DNA from: Artemia franciscana
Lineage: Eukaryota > Arthropoda > Branchiopoda > Anostraca > Artemiidae
Length of the DNA stretch: 64,000 nt
Reading direction: 5' to 3'
Assembly: GCF_032884065.1 (NCBI RefSeq)
Contig: NW_027062689.1
Span: forward strand, 62,001 to 126,000
A program made the position numbers and the translations under genes. The first letter of the stretch is position 1. The number at the start of each line of letters is the position of its first letter. The notes beneath the pieces were generated by a model that worked only from the letters and a program-made list of their open reading frames with translations, had not been told where the DNA came from and searched no databases. Shown here in pieces: positions 61,042-64,000 of this stretch.

Positions 61042-61957
61042 TTAAAAGTATAAAAAAAACATAGATGGTGATGCTATACGCTGTGCTTGATCATCACTCT
61101 TATATTGGGAAATAGCGGGAACATGATCAGAAATATCACTAACCAGCACCAAATTATCTAAGACATCTAGTGATGAAAAAATATTATCAATAAGAGACGC
61201 ATGCATGTCAGTAACTCGGGTTGGTATACAAACTGAAGGTAGAGTTCCCGAAGAGAGCATCATCGACAAAAAATCAATAGCTGAAGCAGAATTTTGATCC
61301 AGCAGGTTGAGGTTAAAATCATATAAGGATTAGCTCATAAGGATGTTTTTGGACTGAGTCCAAAACTTCTTCCAGAATTTTCAAAAACGAAGGAATAGAT
61401 CCACTGGGGGACCTATAAACCAAACCCACAGCTAAATACTTACGCATTGATTTAATCTCAATAAAAAGGGATTTAAAGATTCCTTTCTCATTTCTGCTCA
61501 AATCACTTCGGACATTATATGTAAGACGATCAGCAATATAAAGGACAAGGCCACCTCTCGCCATCCGTTTCCTATTCAGCCTCTCCATCCTATATCCCGG
61601 AATATCTAAAACGATATCATTTTTTGAATCTAGGAAAGTTTCACATAATCCTATAACATCAGGAGTTCCACCACTGACGTTCCATTTCAGCTCATCAAAA
61701 GACGAGCAAAGACCCTGAATGTTAGGATGAGGCAAAGAGAAAACATCATCACGTTTAGAGGAGGCAGAACCATTTAAATGTGAAACATAATTACTTTTAT
61801 TAGCCGAATTAGAATCAATATTCTTGAGATTTCTACTTCCAATTGAATTATTAATTATATTTTCAATATTTAAAGGATTATTTTGTAATTCAATTAAACG
61901 TTCCCCCAAAGAGTTGATACCAACCTGGTCACAAATAGAAATCGTCGATTTACTCAT
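61042..61957 (-). pseudogene. CR1-like ORF2, endonuclease domain only
   Basis: On the minus strand a Met at 61957 begins MSKSTISICDQVGINSLGER. Endonuclease motifs follow: LPHPNIQGLCSSFDELKW, DVIGLCETFLDSKNDI (catalytic Glu), ARGGLVLYIADRL and YRSPSGSIPSFL. At 61319 two bases appear deleted between ILI and DFNLNLLDQN, shifting frame. Then PTRVTDMHASLIDNIFSS and VSDISDHVPAISQ (catalytic His) complete the domain. The RT is absent, so the element is 3'-truncated. The wider open frame to 62101 is hydrophobic and probably not coding. Confidence 0.75.
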
Positions 61958-62130
61958 GGTGGATGGCAGTTCCGCTCCATGACCAAACCCACCAGACCAA
62001 AGGTATAAGAAAAAATATGAGGAAAAAAATAGTATGATCCAGGTAAGGATAAACAAGAAAAAGCAGGGATAGAGAAGGAAAAAGAAACAAGGAAAAACCA
62101 AAAAATAAAAAAATAATCAGCACTGGTAAT

Positions 62131-62526
62131 TTAATCGCGAAAGAGCCATGTATATGCCAAGATATGAAATTCGTAGCACGTATGGCCTGGAGCTTTACAA
62201 CTAATACAAAAAGGACTGTTCTTACACGGGGATTCAAATTTTGACTTATGGTCACTAGCTCCGCCTTTTGAGCATAGGGTAGTGTATGTGCAGTTTGCTG
62301 CAAGGTGGCCCGTCATATGGCAGTTAAAGCATCGACAAAGTAAAAACACAAACTCCTGGGTGACAAGTCGCTCATAGCCAATTTTCACTGATTCTTGTTG
62401 GAACTGATCTAAGTCTTTTCTTGATTTGAAATACACTTTGAATGTGCGTGACGCACCACACTTAGCTGTTTTGATGCATTTTGGGATTATTTCCTTCAGT
62501 GACGAGTCGACTAGTTCGTCTATCTC
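62131..62526 (-). pseudogene. CR1-like ORF1 with CCHC zinc knuckles
   Basis: Minus-strand frame, open from the junction at 62526. It encodes FKSRKDLDQFQQESVKIGYE, then CRCFNCHMTGHLAANC (CCHC), CSKGGASDHKSKF (second knuckle with one Cys changed to Gly) and FCISCKAPGHTCYEF (third). Gag-like knuckle proteins of this kind bind element RNA in CR1 and Jockey groups. The N-terminus is missing because the frame abuts the foldback element at 62527. The changed Cys and lost start suggest a dead copy. It lies just upstream of the endonuclease remnant on the same strand. Confidence 0.75.
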
Positions 62527-63961
62527 TTAGCTCTACATTTTAAAACAGTAAAAAACTTTAGCTTAAAGAACGGGGCGTTGAGGAGGAAAAGCCCCTTTCA
62601 TATACGAGTAATTTCTGTTCGTTTTAAGTTTTAATGTCGCTCCTTACTTTCATTTAAAAAAAATTTGTTGTTTTGTTAAATTTCTGGACGTTTTTGAATT
62701 AATGCATTTTTTTTATCCTGGCTCTCCGCGCATAAATAATTAAAACGAAATTTGCATATTAATTTTTTTTGGGCTAAATGGCTTTTTCATAGTTTTAATC
62801 GGAAGATTTTGAGAAAAAAGGAGCAAGAGAGGAGGCCTAGTTGCCCTGCAATTTTTTGACTACTTAAAAAGGCAACTATAACTTAAAAATTTTACGAACG
62901 TTTTCGTAAGTAAAAAATATACGTAACTTCCGAATTAACTTACATAGCGAACTTTTATATTCGTATGTTTTTATTGCGTATATGAGGGGGCTCACCCCTC
63001 GTCGATACCTCGCTCTTTACACTAAAGCTTAAATTTTGTCCCAATTCCTTAAGAATGACCCCTGAATCACAAAGGCCGTAGAATTTGAAATTACTAAAAA
63101 TAATTTAGCGTAAAGAGCGAGGTATTACGAGAAGGTAAACCCCTCATATGGAAACTCCATGGAAAGATCCTCAAACGTAACCCCTTCCTCTCAACTCTCC
63201 CCCCAAACCAAAAAAAAAATCCCCATGAAAACGTCTGTACACTTCCCAGTAACCATCACTATATGTAAACACAGGTCAAAGTTTGTAACTTCCAGCACCT
63301 CCCACAGGGACTGCAGGGGAGTAAGTCGTCCTCAAAGACATATTTATTAGGTTTTTCGACTATGGTGAATAAAATGGCTATCTCAGAATTTTGATCCGGT
63401 GACTTTGAGGAACAAATGAGGGTTGGAGGGGCCCTAGGTGCCCTATTGTTTTTTGGTCACTTAAAAAGGGCATTAGAGCTTTTAATTTCCATTAGAATGA
63501 GCCCTTTTGCGACATTCTAGAGTCACTGAGTCGATACGATCACCCCTGGGGAAAAAAACAAATAAAACAAACAAAAAAACAAATAAAACAAACAAAAAAA
63601 CAAATAAACACACATCCGTGATTTGTCTTCTGGCAAAAAAATGCAAAATGGCAAAAAATAGGGGCTTGAAACTTCTACAATCTGGTTCTCTGATACGTTG
63701 AATCTGATGGTGTGATTTTCGTTAAGATCGTATTACTTTTAGGGGATATTCCCCCTATTTTCTAAAATGAGGCAAATTTTCTCGGACTTCTAAATTTTGA
63801 CGGGTAAGACTAATCTTGATGAAACTTATATATTTAAAATCAGCATTAAAATGCAATTCTTTTGATGTAACTATTGGCATCAAAATTCCACTTTTTAGAG
63901 TTTTAGTTACTATTGAGCCGGGTCGCTCCTTACTTCAGTTCGTTACCACGAACTGTTTGAT
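62527..63961 (+). mobile_element. Uninterrupted copy of the large foldback element
   Basis: Lacks the extreme left end; the first foldback starts mid-centre at 62527. It contains the foldback 1 right arm (to about 62650), a spacer, foldback 2 (62940-63150), the unbroken site at 63264/63265 that corresponds to the Penelope insertion in the other copy, and a complete right end: GTCGCTCCTTAC at 63922-63933, perfect hairpin at 63936-63955, TTTGAT to 63961. Non-coding; several short frames are not conserved. Confidence 0.65.
63548..63608 (+). repeat. AAACAAATAAAACAAACAAA tandem repeat
   Basis: About two and a half copies of a 20-22 bp unit inside the foldback element, absent at the matching place in the copy at 18679-19362 (near 18980), so it is a local expansion. 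Confidence 0.75.
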
Positions 63962-64000
63962 AGTTCTTAAAGTTATAAAATCTACCCATTGTTTACGTAT

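Noticed and set aside
59830-64000. Search for the first troponin C exon
   Set aside because: No minus-strand stretch encoding Met plus a short EQIA-like peptide with a phase 1 donor was found; it may be outside the window.

Overview
This 64 kb window is AT-rich eukaryotic DNA, almost certainly from an arthropod. The clearest evidence is three minus-strand exons of an arthropod-type troponin C, with working calcium loops II and IV and degenerate loops I and III. Spliced exons, long introns, many families of non-LTR and Penelope-like retroelements, foldback repeats and long microsatellites rule out a prokaryote. The species cannot be named from sequence alone; a crustacean or an insect with a large, repeat-rich genome would fit.

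Only two cellular genes are supported. On the plus strand, 11641-11781 is the last exon of REV3, the catalytic subunit of DNA polymerase zeta; it carries the C-terminal CysB iron-sulphur motif. The earlier exons are not recognisable here, so the left 11.6 kb may be REV3 intron. On the minus strand, troponin C exons lie at 59550-59813, 50863-50994 and 48306-48334. They splice in phase and cover EF-hand I to the stop codon; the first exon is not found.

Nearly everything else is mobile or repetitive. Region by region: 1-7305 is a non-LTR retrotransposon (ORF1, EN, RT, TCTGAA tail) interrupted at 2775-5821 by an RTE-like element with an intact 973-codon ORF. The pair sits inside an older RTE-like copy on the other strand (7306-8780). 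At 15073-19362 is a large foldback element with helentron-like ends, split by a 2.7 kb Penelope-like element; an uninterrupted copy at 62527-63961 shows the empty site. At 21835-23945 and 39610-41990 are inverted copies of an element whose body is an array of units of about 290 bp. At 28121-37760 is a recent tandem segmental duplication (3.6 kb plus 6.1 kb); the shorter copy lacks 2.5 kb beside a perfect hairpin. From 37.9 to 39.6 kb there is another decayed non-LTR element. The troponin C introns hold a near-complete foldback element, CTA-rich arrays, two long AT microsatellites, a rearranged Penelope element and a probable hAT MITE. The right end (61042-62526) holds a CR1-like element with a zinc-knuckle ORF1 and an endonuclease domain.

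No tRNA, rRNA, CRISPR array, operon or prokaryotic mobile system was seen. The retroelement proteins work in cis for their own copying, and the foldback and satellite-bearing elements are non-autonomous. Nothing suggests that the genes here act in one pathway.
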